Source: Pseudomonas mohnii (GTDB taxonomy: Bacteria; Pseudomonadota; Gammaproteobacteria; Pseudomonadales; Pseudomonadaceae). From it: DNA of 64,000 bases. The translations under genes and the position numbers were made by a program. Of this stretch, positions 46,694 to 55,581 are shown piece by piece. The stretch spans positions 3,085,501 to 3,149,500 of the forward strand of contig NZ_FNRV01000001.1 in assembly GCF_900105115.1 (NCBI RefSeq), in the 5' to 3' direction. The first letter of the stretch is position 1, and every line of letters starts with the position of its first letter. The notes under the pieces are model-generated. The model was not told the origin of the DNA and made no database searches. It saw nothing but the letters and a program-made list of their open reading frames with translations.

Positions 46694-48292
46694 TCACTCA
46701 GCCCCCATGACGAACAAACGTGCCCGAGTGTTACCCGCAGCGGTTTCGGCGACTTTCTGCCAACCGCCGGGCAGCGGGGCAAATTCGTCGGGTTGATCCG
46801 CCGTGCTGATCAACCAAACGCGCCCCGTTGCCTTGGGCAATTGACTCAGATGGTCGAGGTAGATCCTTGGCGCATCACCATTGACCAGCGTGCCAAAGCC
46901 ATAATCGTTCGGACGGCTGGATGCCCCGTTGGCCAAGGGCGGGGTGTACAGCAGCGGATCCGTGTCGGTGCGGTTGTAATAGACGTAACTCATGTACCAG
47001 AGCATGTCACTGATGACGATTCGGTCGCCCGCCACGTAGTGCTGATTGACGAAATCGACCATCACATTGATCTGGTCATTCACATCCACGGTGGCATTGT
47101 TTTTCAGCCCGACCAGCTCGGTGCCGACAAACAGCACCAACAACCCCAGCGCCAATACCCGAAAGCCGCTCAGCAAGCGGTCGATGGCCAGTGCCATGAT
47201 CAGCGGCAGGCCCATCGCATAGGCATTCAGGTAGCGCTCGATAAACACGGGTGAAATAAACGAAACCCCGTAAACCAGCAACAACGGCAGCAGGGTGTAG
47301 AGTGCCAGCAATGCACTCCAGCGAAAGGGGCTGCGATCACGCAGAACCGTCAGCACGATCACGGCTAGCAATAGGATGGGCAGCGCAACGAACAAGAGCC
47401 GGGGCAACTTATCCCCATCGTCCTGGATCAGAAAGTCCCACACCATCGACGGCAGGGAACTGAGCGTGACCGGCAATTCCCAACCCACATCGCCATTGGC
47501 CTTGAGCTCACCCATGTGCCGGGTCAGATCGACCAGGCCAGGGATCCAGGGAGCAAACAGCACCACAATGGCCACGTTGCTCAGCCACCAGGCCGGGCGA
47601 GTGATGTGTTTCAAGGGTGGGTCCGGCTGCAGGCGCAACACCAGCAAGTACGCCCAATGGACGAGCACACAGAGCGCAGTGAAATAGTGGGTGTAGAACG
47701 CGGTGGCCATCAGTAGCGCGTAGATCACCAGTGCATGGGTGTGGCGAGGCTGTTTGACCCAATACACCAGTGCGATGGTAGCGCCGAGCAACCACAACCC
47801 CAGCCACGAATACATCCGCACTTCCTGGCTGTAGCGCACCGCCGTAGGCAACAGCGCCAGCATCAACCCGGCCAGTAATGCCGCCCGCGGATTGGCGATC
47901 AGCCGGACCAGCCACATACCCAGCATGACCGACGCGACACCCGGCAGCGCACTCAAACTGCGTATCGAAGAAATGCCATCGCCAAACAACCCGATCCAGC
48001 CGTGCAGCATCATGAAGTACATCGGTGGATGGACGTCATGGGCCGCATGAGCCCAGATACCATCCAGGGTGTACCGACTCATCAACAGGCTGGAACCTTC
48101 ATCGCCCCAAATTGCGGCAGCGGTCAGGCCGTATAACCGGGTCATGACGGCCAGCACCAGAATAAGCAACCCGCCGCCATACCAAAGCATTCGCTGCCTT
48201 GAGTCGGACACAGCCAAGTTCGCGGGCACTGGCCGGGATCTGGCCAACCGCTCTTTTCTTTGCGCCTCCACTACCACTCTTTTCACCTGCAC
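46694..48292 (-). CDS. GT39/ArnT-like membrane glycosyltransferase
   Basis: Up to 532 residues with about ten membrane segments. The periplasmic loop WGDEGSSLLMSRY after the first helix holds the acidic pair used by GT-C enzymes, and later RYSQEVRMYSWLGLWLLG is typical of the PMT_2/GT39 family. It would transfer a sugar from a polyprenyl carrier to an unknown acceptor. The frame opens with a GTG at 48292 without a ribosome site. An ATG at 48190 (AAGG upstream) gives 498 residues and is a good alternative. A copy of part of its 3' end lies at 51130-51250. Confidence 0.8.
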   Translation of the reverse strand: MQVKRVVVEAQRKERLARSRPVPANLAVSDSRQRMLWYGGGLLILVLAVMTRLYGLTAAAIWGDEGSSLLMSRYTLDGIWAHAAHDVHPPMYFMMLHGWIGLFGDGISSIRSLSALPGVASVMLGMWLVRLIANPRAALLAGLMLALLPTAVRYSQEVRMYSWLGLWLLGATIALVYWVKQPRHTHALVIYALLMATAFYTHYFTALCVLVHWAYLLVLRLQPDPPLKHITRPAWWLSNVAIVVLFAPWIPGLVDLTRHMGELKANGDVGWELPVTLSSLPSMVWDFLIQDDGDKLPRLLFVALPILLLAVIVLTVLRDRSPFRWSALLALYTLLPLLLVYGVSFISPVFIERYLNAYAMGLPLIMALAIDRLLSGFRVLALGLLVLFVGTELVGLKNNATVDVNDQINVMVDFVNQHYVAGDRIVISDMLWYMSYVYYNRTDTDPLLYTPPLANGASSRPNDYGFGTLVNGDAPRIYLDHLSQLPKATGRVWLISTADQPDEFAPLPGGWQKVAETAAGNTRARLFVMGAE

Positions 48293-48440
48293 TACCGAAA
48301 CGTTCCGCTCACTTTAGGCTAATGTCAGTCGCCACTGCCAGCGGATACACCGGCGCCACCTGCCCTCCCTTCCACGTACCGCTGTTCCACCATCTGCAGG
48401 GCGATCTGATTCTGACGAACGGCTTCGATCAGGCTGTCGA
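48293..48440 (-). pseudogene. Degenerate remnant of an outer-membrane efflux gene 3' end
   Basis: Bases 48295-48351 resemble 51256-51312 (the last codons and stop of the OMF gene, for example ACTTTAGGCTAATGTCAG against ACTTTAGGCCAATGTCAG). Bases 48390-48440 resemble 51473-51520 (GGCGATCTGATTCTGACG against GGCGATCCGGTTCTGACG). The intervening 160 bases of the intact gene are reduced to about 40. This is an internally deleted, diverged duplicate of the same gene type. Confidence 0.75.
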
Positions 48441-48530
48441 TACCGGGTTTGCTCCAGCCAAGCAGGGAGTCAGCCGCAAAGACCTAACAGTTCTGATAGT
48501 TCTCAATTGTGAGCCGGGCGAGTAGAACTG

Positions 48531-50356
48531 ATGGCCTGCATTCTCTTCGGCCCCGCGGAGTTCGCTGGATGACCAGAGCCAACGATGTGAAACAACGCGT
48601 GATACTGCTGGCGACCAACAGCAGCCAATCGATCATTGGCGAAAGCGTCGAAGGCAAGGTCAACACCATCGGTTATTCCGCCTATGGCGAGCAGTCAGCG
48701 CAGCAGGAAGTCGCATCGGCACTGGGGTTCAACGGTCAATTGCGCGAAGCCAAACTCGGCTGGTATTTGCTGGGCAACGGCTACCGCGCCTACAACACGC
48801 GATTGATGCGCTTTCATAGCCCGGACAGCTGGAGTCCGTTTGGTGGGGGTGGGTTGAATGCGTATATGTATTGCGTGGGGGATCCGGTGAATCGGGTGGA
48901 TCCGACGGGGCATATTTGGGATGTCATCAAGCTTTTTGCTCGGGAGAACATTAGATACCGAACGCCCCAACAACTGGCCATTGCCAACGCCAAGGCAAGC
49001 GCAAGACAAAAAGCCATCTCGATTCTTAGCCGAAGCTCCCGTTCAGTGGAACCCTCGAATCCGAGTCGCCAGTCTGACGCTGTGTCTGTGATAGGCGGCT
49101 ATATCATGGGAGCCCCTGGCGCTAGAAATCCCACTCCTTCGCCAGGCGTTGATCTCGCGCCACAACGCGTAAAAGGATGGGAGCGCCCAGTTCCCGCCCA
49201 AGGTACGTCTTGGAGAGTGAGTCCTACTGCGCAGCAATCTCATTCGCTGGGAGCGAGTCGCGGGGGCGGAAGCTTTTCGTCCACCTCACAACCTTCTCGC
49301 CATAGCATTGCGTCTTTTTATAAGCCTAGAACGATTTATTCAGGCCCCGGCCCAAAGGAGCCACGGATCGAACACCTGCAACTTTTGGGCACAGATGCTC
49401 CACCTCGCCCTAACTACTGGCAGAATCCTGCGCATCGAACAGACCCTCCGGCCACGCTGGAACAGCAACCCCGTACACGCAGAAATGCGATAGATCCACA
49501 AGACGCTCAGCAAATACGAGCGCGTATAGCAGCGATACGACGTGAGCAAGGTGTGTAATGACGTTACATCGCACACCACCGACACGAGAATGCAGTCACA
49601 AGCTCGAATGGCCTGCATTCTCTTCAACCCTGTGGAGCTCTCTGGATGACCAGAGCCAACGATGTGAAACAACGCGTGATACTGCTGGCGACCAACAGCA
49701 GCCAATCGATCATTGGCGAAAGCGTCGAAGGCACGATCAACAACATCGGTTATTCCGCCTATGGCGAGCAGTCAGCGCAGCAGGAAGTCGCATCGGCGCT
49801 GGGGTTCAACGGCCAATTGCGCGAAGCCCGGCTCGGCTGGTACTTGCTAGGCAACGGCTATCGCGCCTACAACACGCGATTGATGCGCTTTCATAGCCCG
49901 GACAGCTGGAGTCCGTTTGGTGGGGGTGGGTTGAATGCGTATATGTATTGCGTGGGGGATCCGGTGAATCGGGTGGATCCGACGGGGCATATTGGGGATG
50001 TCTTCAAGCTTTTTGTTCGGGAGAACATTAGATACCGAACGCCCCAACAACTGGCCATTGCCAACGCCAAGGCAAGCGCAAGACAAAAAGCCATCTCGAT
50101 TCTTAGCCGAAGCTCCCGTTCAGTGGAACCCTCGAATCCGAGTCGCCAGTCTGACGCTGTGTCTGTGATAGGCGGCTATATCATGGGAGCCCCTGGCCCT
50201 AGAAATCCCACACCGTCGCCAGGCGGTGATCTTGCACCACAAGGCGTAAAAGGATGGGAGCGCCCAGTTCCCGGCCAAGGTACGTCTTGGAGAGTGAGCC
50301 CTTCTGCGCAGCAATCTCATTCGCCGAGAGCGCATCGCAGGAGCGGAAGCTTTTCT
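48531..50356 (+). repeat. Tandem duplication, unit 1077 bp, conserved first ~750 bp
   Basis: Bases 48531-49279 and 49608-50356 are near-identical, including 38 bases upstream of each RHS start codon (ATGGCCTGCATTCTCTTC shared). Within this, about 300 bases after 48800 look almost unchanged. After base 49279/50356 the copies are unrelated. Confidence 0.9.
48569..49558 (+). CDS. Mini-RHS protein, copy 1 (RHS core plus variable tail)
   Basis: A 329-residue protein. The first 115 residues form the RHS-repeat-associated core (YSAYGEQSAQQEV, LGFNGQLREAKLGWYLLGNGYRAYN, MRFHSPDSWSPFGGGGLNAYMYCVGDP, VNRVDPTGH). Linker residues 116-237 match copy 2. The tail from 238 is rich in Pro, Arg and Ser and ends DAQQIRARIAAIRREQGV; I recognise no toxin domain. 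GGAG lies eight bases before the ATG. No signal peptide and no YD-repeat body, so it is either a stand-alone cassette or a C-terminal tip detached from a larger RHS gene. Confidence 0.85.
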   Translation: MTRANDVKQRVILLATNSSQSIIGESVEGKVNTIGYSAYGEQSAQQEVASALGFNGQLREAKLGWYLLGNGYRAYNTRLMRFHSPDSWSPFGGGGLNAYMYCVGDPVNRVDPTGHIWDVIKLFARENIRYRTPQQLAIANAKASARQKAISILSRSSRSVEPSNPSRQSDAVSVIGGYIMGAPGARNPTPSPGVDLAPQRVKGWERPVPAQGTSWRVSPTAQQSHSLGASRGGGSFSSTSQPSRHSIASFYKPRTIYSGPGPKEPRIEHLQLLGTDAPPRPNYWQNPAHRTDPPATLEQQPRTRRNAIDPQDAQQIRARIAAIRREQGV

Positions 50357-50662
50357 GAAAGACCGACTAGACCGGAGCCTCCCCCGACGTATCAGGAGGC
50401 AACATCCGGGATGAGGTTCTGGGACAATGATACTTTTGCGGCATCTCAGCAGCCTCGAACCTATGTGGTAAACAGAATGGCTGTAGGCCGTATGGACAAT
50501 TTGGCAGCGGCTGCCCCCTACCAAATACCTGCTAGGGCGCACCCACCGACACCTTTAGTGAGGGAAATTGATCCGCTTTTGCAGCAGTTTGCAGAGCTAA
50601 ATGCTATGCAACGGGAAATGATTCAACATCGAGCCGCCAACATCAGATGTCGGATACTTTAA
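49646..50662 (+). CDS. Mini-RHS protein, copy 2 (same core, different tail)
   Basis: A 338-residue protein, about 93 percent identical to copy 1 over residues 1-237, with an unrelated tail from 238. The tail begins ERPTRPEPPPTYQEATSG, contains a PPxY-like PPTY, and ends LNAMQREMIQHRAANIRC. Same GGAG ribosome site as copy 1. The alternating core-tail arrangement fits polymorphic toxin or cargo-tip evolution. No immunity gene is obvious after either copy. Confidence 0.85.
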   Translation: MTRANDVKQRVILLATNSSQSIIGESVEGTINNIGYSAYGEQSAQQEVASALGFNGQLREARLGWYLLGNGYRAYNTRLMRFHSPDSWSPFGGGGLNAYMYCVGDPVNRVDPTGHIGDVFKLFVRENIRYRTPQQLAIANAKASARQKAISILSRSSRSVEPSNPSRQSDAVSVIGGYIMGAPGPRNPTPSPGGDLAPQGVKGWERPVPGQGTSWRVSPSAQQSHSPRAHRRSGSFSERPTRPEPPPTYQEATSGMRFWDNDTFAASQQPRTYVVNRMAVGRMDNLAAAAPYQIPARAHPPTPLVREIDPLLQQFAELNAMQREMIQHRAANIRCRIL

Positions 50663-50731
50663 TACTGCTGCGGTGCTGCAGATACCCATCTATGCAGCGC
50701 TTCGACTGTACGTGCGAAAGTGGATATGGTC

Positions 50732-51129
50732 TCACCGCACCATCCCCCACCGCCTCACCGTCACCCTTTCCAGCGAATCAAACACCAGGTTCTCCATCAG
50801 CAGTCCAATCAGAATCACCACCGCCAAGCCGGCAAACACCATGTCGGTGTACAGCTCATTGCGATTCTGAAAGATGTACCAGTCCAACCCGCCCTTGCCG
50901 CTGGTGGCACCAAACACCAGTTCGGCGGCGATCAGCGTACGCCAGGCAAACGCCCAGCCGATTTTCAGCCCGGCGAGGATCGACGGCAGTGCGGCCAGAA
51001 TCAGGATGAACAGCACGAAGCGCATGCCCTTGAGGCCATAGTTGCGCCCGGCCATGCGCAGGGTTTCCGACACACCGAGAAACCCGGCGTAGGTTTTCAG
51101 CGCCAAGGCCCAGAGCACCGAATGCACCA
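50732..51129 (-). pseudogene. 3' fragment of an SsuC/TauC-type ABC permease
   Basis: Encodes about 130 residues equal to the second half of a sulfonate/nitrate-type permease: ETLRMAGRNYGLKGMRFVLF as the EAA region, then ILILAALPSILAGLKIGWAFAWRTLIAAELVFGAT and GGLDWYIFQNRNELYTDMVFAGLAVVILIGLLMENLVFDSLERVTVRRWG. The N-terminal half is missing. At its 5' end it joins directly to a glycosyltransferase fragment. No start codon with a ribosome site. Confidence 0.85.
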
Positions 51130-51250
51130 AATTCGTCGGGTTGATCCGCCGTGCTGATCAACCATACACGACCGGTTCCCCTGGGCAATTGACTGAGGTG
51201 GTCGAGGTCGATCCTTGGCGCATCACCATTGACCAGCGTGCCAAAGCCAT
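51130..51250 (-). pseudogene. Fragment of the GT39-like gene 3' region
   Basis: Bases 51130-51250 align with 46781-46902 at roughly nine of ten positions (for example GGTTGATCCGCCGTGCTGAT and GCGCATCACCATTGACCAGC are shared exactly). It is sandwiched between the permease fragment and the OMF gene end, in the same orientation as the intact gene. Confidence 0.85.
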
Positions 51251-51270
51251 GCGCTGCCGAAACGTTCCCC

Positions 51271-52833
51271 TCACTTTAGGCCAATGTCAGCCGCCACGGC
51301 CAGCGGATACACCGACTCCCACCCCCCGCCCAGCGCTTTGTACAACCCGACCATTGCCAGCGACACACCGGTCGAACTTTCCACCCACTGCTCCTGAGTG
51401 GCCAGCAAGGCGCCCTGTACAGTGAGCACGTTGACGAAGTCCACGACCCCTTGCACGTACTGCTGTTGCGCCGTGCGCAGGGCGATCCGGTTCTGACGCA
51501 CGGCTTCGGCCAGGCTGTCGCGGCGCAGTTGACTGGCGTTATAGGCGCTCAGTTGATCGTCGATTTCATGCCAGGCGCGCAATACCGTTTGCTGATAGGC
51601 GATGGCGGCCTCCTGTTGCTGGGCTTCGCGCAGATCCAGCACGCCGCGCAAGCGTCCACCGTCGAACAGCGGCAGGCTCAATTGCGGGCCGATTCCGAAC
51701 GCGCGCGAGCCCCATGAACCGAAATCGCTCAACTGCAGGGCTTGCGAGCCGACGTTGCCCGACAGGGTGATGCGCGGATAAAAATCGCCCTTGGCCACCC
51801 CAATGCTCGCGGTAGCGGCATGCAAACGCGCTTCGGCCTGGCGAATGTCCGGACGCCGTTCGGCCAGTTGCGACGGCAAGCCGATGGCGATCTGAGGTGG
51901 GGTCTGCGGCACCGGCGCATCTGTGGATAACTCGGCGATGAGTGCCTGCGGCGGCTCGCCCATCAACAGGCTCAGCGCGTTGATCAGTTGCGTCTGACGT
52001 TGCGCCAGGGCGGGCAGTCGCGATTCGATGGCCGCGACTTGGGCGGCGGCTTCGGCGACATCCAGATCCGTCGCGACACCGTCGGCCAGCCGTAGCTGCG
52101 ACAGTTTCAAACTGTTGCGTGCGACTTCAAGGTTCTGCTCGGTGACCGCGCGGGTGTTTTGCACGCCACGCAGCTGAATGTAGTCCTGGGCGGTTTCAGC
52201 GAGTACCGACAACAACACCGCGCGACGGTCGTTTTCGGCGACTTCCAGGGTCGCGTCGGCGGCTTCGGTTTCGCGGCGCACTCGCCCCCACAAGTCCAAC
52301 TCCCAAGCAGCGGAAAAACCCGCATTCCACAGGTTGAACGCCGAATGGCCGTTGTGCCCCGACGGATCGCTCAGGCCATTGCCACTGTTGCGCTCACGGG
52401 AATAGCTGGCCGTGGCGGCGGTGGTGGGATAGCGGTCGGCGGTGATCACCTGACGCACGGCACGACTTTGCTGCAAGCGGCTGCTGGCGAGTTTCAGATC
52501 GAGGTTGTCGGTCAGGGCACGCTGGGTCAGGGCCGAAAGCTCCGGATCGTTGAAGACTTCCCACCAGCGCTCGCCCAGGGTTTCGGTAATGGCTTGGCTG
52601 GGGGCGGCCTTCGATGGTTTTGACCATTCGGTGATGGGCAGGGCCTGGGGCCTTTGGAAGTCCGGGCCGACGGTGCAGGCACTCAACGAAGTAAGACTTA
52701 ACCCAATGGCCAGCGACTGCATGCAAAACCTGAGGCGAGGTCGCTTGCGTGCACTCGCCGATTTTGGGGACGCTTCACGGCCCCGCGGGAGCAAGCGCCC
52801 CTGCCACAAGGATGAATAGTTGCTGAAGTTCAT
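51271..52833 (-). CDS. Outer-membrane efflux lipoprotein (NodT family) of an EmrAB-like system
   Basis: A TolC-like channel, up to 520 residues. The lipobox LSAC with TVGPDF marks a NodT-type lipoprotein. Two OEP repeats follow, with RRPDIRQAEARL near 345. The frame starts with an ATG (52833) overlapping the HlyD stop by ATGA. However, the first 37 codons cross REP-like DNA (about 52775-52812) and put the lipoprotein signal unusually far from the N-terminus. An ATG at 52722 (MQSLAIGLS) would start directly at the signal but lacks a basic n-region. The true start is unresolved. Confidence 0.85.
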   Translation of the reverse strand: MNFSNYSSLWQGRLLPRGREASPKSASARKRPRLRFCMQSLAIGLSLTSLSACTVGPDFQRPQALPITEWSKPSKAAPSQAITETLGERWWEVFNDPELSALTQRALTDNLDLKLASSRLQQSRAVRQVITADRYPTTAATASYSRERNSGNGLSDPSGHNGHSAFNLWNAGFSAAWELDLWGRVRRETEAADATLEVAENDRRAVLLSVLAETAQDYIQLRGVQNTRAVTEQNLEVARNSLKLSQLRLADGVATDLDVAEAAAQVAAIESRLPALAQRQTQLINALSLLMGEPPQALIAELSTDAPVPQTPPQIAIGLPSQLAERRPDIRQAEARLHAATASIGVAKGDFYPRITLSGNVGSQALQLSDFGSWGSRAFGIGPQLSLPLFDGGRLRGVLDLREAQQQEAAIAYQQTVLRAWHEIDDQLSAYNASQLRRDSLAEAVRQNRIALRTAQQQYVQGVVDFVNVLTVQGALLATQEQWVESSTGVSLAMVGLYKALGGGWESVYPLAVAADIGLK

Positions 52834-53894
52834 CGTTGCGCAACCCCATGGTCACCGACGCCAGCCGTATCGATCCTCGCTTCCACCGACATCCCCACGC
52901 GCAATCGTTCGGCCAGTGGCTGACCCGGTTCCAGCACGATCTTCACCGGAATCCGCTGCACGACCTTGGTGAAGTTGCCGGTCGCGTTATCCGGTTTCAC
53001 CGAGGCAAAGGTCACGCCGGTGGCCGGTGCGATGCTCTCGACACGCCCGTTCAGCGTCGCACCGTCAAAGGTATCGACACGTACCTGCACGTCCTGCCCC
53101 GGATGCACATGGGTCAATTGGGTTTCCTGAAAGTTCGCCATCACGTAGGCCTGCGCCAGCGGCACCACCGCGAGCAGTTTGCTGCCTGGCGTGACATAGG
53201 CACCGACCCGCACCGCCCGCTCACCGACCATGCCGTCCTGCGGCGCGACGATGCGTGTGTAAGACAGCTCATAACTGGCGATTTCCAACTTCGCCTGCGC
53301 CCGTTTCAGGCCACCCTCGGCGGCGTCGCGCTGCGCCGTGAGGATGTCCACTTGCTTGCGTTCCGCCGCCAGCACTGCCGTGACGTTGGCCAATCGTGCG
53401 CTGGCCTGATCGATGCGGGTGCGCGCTTGTTGAGCGTTCTGCACCGTGCCGGCGCCGACGCCGGCGAGGTGGTCGTAGCGGTTCAGTTCATGTTCGGCGA
53501 AGGCCATTTCCGCCTTGGCCGACACGACTGTCGCCTGTGCCTGAGCAATCATCGAAGCCTGGCGTTCAAGGGTCGCCCGGGCATTCTGCAATTGCGCCTG
53601 GGCCACGAGGGTTTCGGCGGACGCCGCTTCGGCGGCGGCCCGCAGATCGCGGTCATCGATCAGCGCCAGCAACTGGCCGGCCTTGACCTGCTGGTTGTCT
53701 TCGACCAGCACCTCCTTGATGAACCCGGCCACCCGCGGCACCACCAGGGTGTAGTCCGCCGAGACAAACGCATCATTGGTGCTTTGTTGTGTGCGCTGGC
53801 CGAATGCCCCCGGCGCCAGCAGATACACCAGCACGCCCACCGCGATCACAACGGCAACGCCCATGGCCACTTTTTGCTTTGATTGATTCGTCAT
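52830..53894 (-). CDS. HlyD/EmrA-family membrane fusion protein
   Basis: A 354-residue adaptor with anchor VAMGVAVVIAVGVLVYLLAPG, biotinyl-lipoyl half-motif (DYTLVVPRVAGFIKEVLVEDNQQVKAGQLLALIDD), a long helical hairpin, then SYTRIVAPQDGMVGERAVRVGAYV. The ATG at 53894 (AAGG) is preferred. It lies 26 bases after the MFS gene and overlaps the OMF gene, forming MFS-HlyD-OMF. Confidence 0.92.
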   Translation of the reverse strand: MTNQSKQKVAMGVAVVIAVGVLVYLLAPGAFGQRTQQSTNDAFVSADYTLVVPRVAGFIKEVLVEDNQQVKAGQLLALIDDRDLRAAAEAASAETLVAQAQLQNARATLERQASMIAQAQATVVSAKAEMAFAEHELNRYDHLAGVGAGTVQNAQQARTRIDQASARLANVTAVLAAERKQVDILTAQRDAAEGGLKRAQAKLEIASYELSYTRIVAPQDGMVGERAVRVGAYVTPGSKLLAVVPLAQAYVMANFQETQLTHVHPGQDVQVRVDTFDGATLNGRVESIAPATGVTFASVKPDNATGNFTKVVQRIPVKIVLEPGQPLAERLRVGMSVEARIDTAGVGDHGVAQR

Positions 53895-53920
53895 AAAAAC
53901 CTTCTGTTTCAGTGAGGCGT

Positions 53921-55456
53921 TCAAGTCACCGCCCGTGGCGGAAAGACCCGAGTCGGTAACAAGAAAATCAGCAGGATCAGCGCCACGGCGATACCGGCCA
54001 TGCACAGGTACAGATCCGCGGCGGTCAACACCACGGCCTGCTCGTGCAACCGGTGCGCAAGGCCTGCGCTGTCAGCGTCGACCAGGGGTGAATTGCCCAG
54101 GTGATCCACCAGCATCGTCGAGTGAAAGTGCAGACGCGCGGTGGTCAAGGTTTCCAACACGCCGGTGGCAATCACCGCCGACAGCCCTTTCACGGTGTTG
54201 AACCAGGACGACGCGAACGGTCCGTCCATCGGATTGATACTGCCGGTCGCCAGCATCAGCAGCGGCAGCACCGCCATCGGCTGACCGAAGATTTGCAGCC
54301 ATTACAGCGCATAGAAATCGTCGCGAATCCACGCCGACGTCAGCTGTGAGCCCCCGAGGCAGGACAGCATCAGCATGCTCAGGCCGATCCCCAACACCCA
54401 GCGACAATCGACCCAGCGCAGGTTGCACAATGCCGCCACCAACGGCAGCGCGATCAACTGCGGCAGTGCCGCAACCAAGGTGACCGGCGCCGTCTGCACC
54501 GGGCGATAACCCTGGACTTGAGCCAGGTAGCTGGAAGGAATAATGATCACCGCCAGCAGCACGACCAGCACCCCCGCCAGGGTCATCAGGGCGAATGAGA
54601 GGTTGCGGATGCCGAGCATCTGCATCTTGAAAAACGGAATCGGCTGCGACCATTCGTTGATCAGAAACGCCACCAACAGCAGCGCCCCACCCATGAGCAG
54701 TCCGCTGATCAGGTTCGACTCGAACCAGTCCAGGCGATTGCCCTGCAGGATACCGACCACCAGCATGCAGATCGCCGCAAACCCCAGCAGCAAACCACGC
54801 CAGTTGAACTGTTTGAAACGCTCCAGCCGCAGCGGGTCCTGGGGAATGCCATAGGCCACGGCTGCCATGGCAATCAGGCAGGGCACGACGACCTGCCAGA
54901 AGGTCCATTGCCAGCCGACATACTCGGTCCAGAGCCCGGCCAGCGGTGTACCCAGCCCCGGGCCGAAGGTCGCCGTCAGTGCATAACCGGCCAGACCATA
55001 CAGCTTGACGTTGGGGGGCAAAAATCGCAGCGCGACGGTCATCAACATCGGTGGCAATGCACCACCAGCCAGGCCTTGCAAGGTGCGCAGGATCAGCAGG
55101 CTTTCGTAGTTCGGCGCCAGTGGGCAGAGCACGCCCAGCAGAGTAAACGCGCCAATGGCGCAGAGGGTGAAGCGACGCAGCGAGTACGTGACCGCGCACC
55201 ACGGCGCGAAGGCCGCCGCGGCCACCGAGGTCGCGGCATAACTGGCGACCAGCCAGGTGCCCTCGTCGTAGCCTATGGCCAAGGCACCGCGAATATCCGC
55301 CAGGGCCACCTTGGTCACCATCTCGTTCAGGCCCGACACCAGCACCGCCAGCAACACGCCCACCAGGCCGATGATGATTCGCAGGCCGAAAACTGGCGGC
55401 GTGGCAATTGCGGGTTGGGTCGCAGCGAGAGGTGCCGTGGCCGTGAGGGATGTCAT
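53921..55456 (-). pseudogene. DHA2/EmrB-type MFS transporter interrupted by one in-frame TAA
   Basis: From the ATG at 55456 (GGAG upstream) the protein runs 384 residues (GLRIIIGLVGVLLAVLVSGLNEMVTKVALADI onward) to DDFYAL, then TAA (54302-54304). It continues in the same frame as WLQIFGQPMAVLPLLMLATG to LIFLLPTRVFPPRAV with a stop at 53921. A CAA or similar codon changed to TAA explains this. The whole would be about 511 residues with 14 helices, normal for EmrB. The truncated form lacks the last three or so helices and is probably inactive. Partner genes downstream are intact. Confidence 0.88.
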
Positions 55457-55581
55457 TACTGCGAGCTCCGGAATTAACCTGCGGAGCATTCTATGAAGCG
55501 CATGACCTGACGAAAATTGACTTATTGGCAGCTTATAAGTGCGTTTTATGCAGCAATGCGTCTGGGCGGAGCGGGCTCGTC

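Noticed and set aside
48509..48568. Upstream 20-codon extension of RHS copy 1
   Set aside because: Copy 2 lacks an equivalent, and the conserved GGAG plus ATG in both copies marks the shared start.
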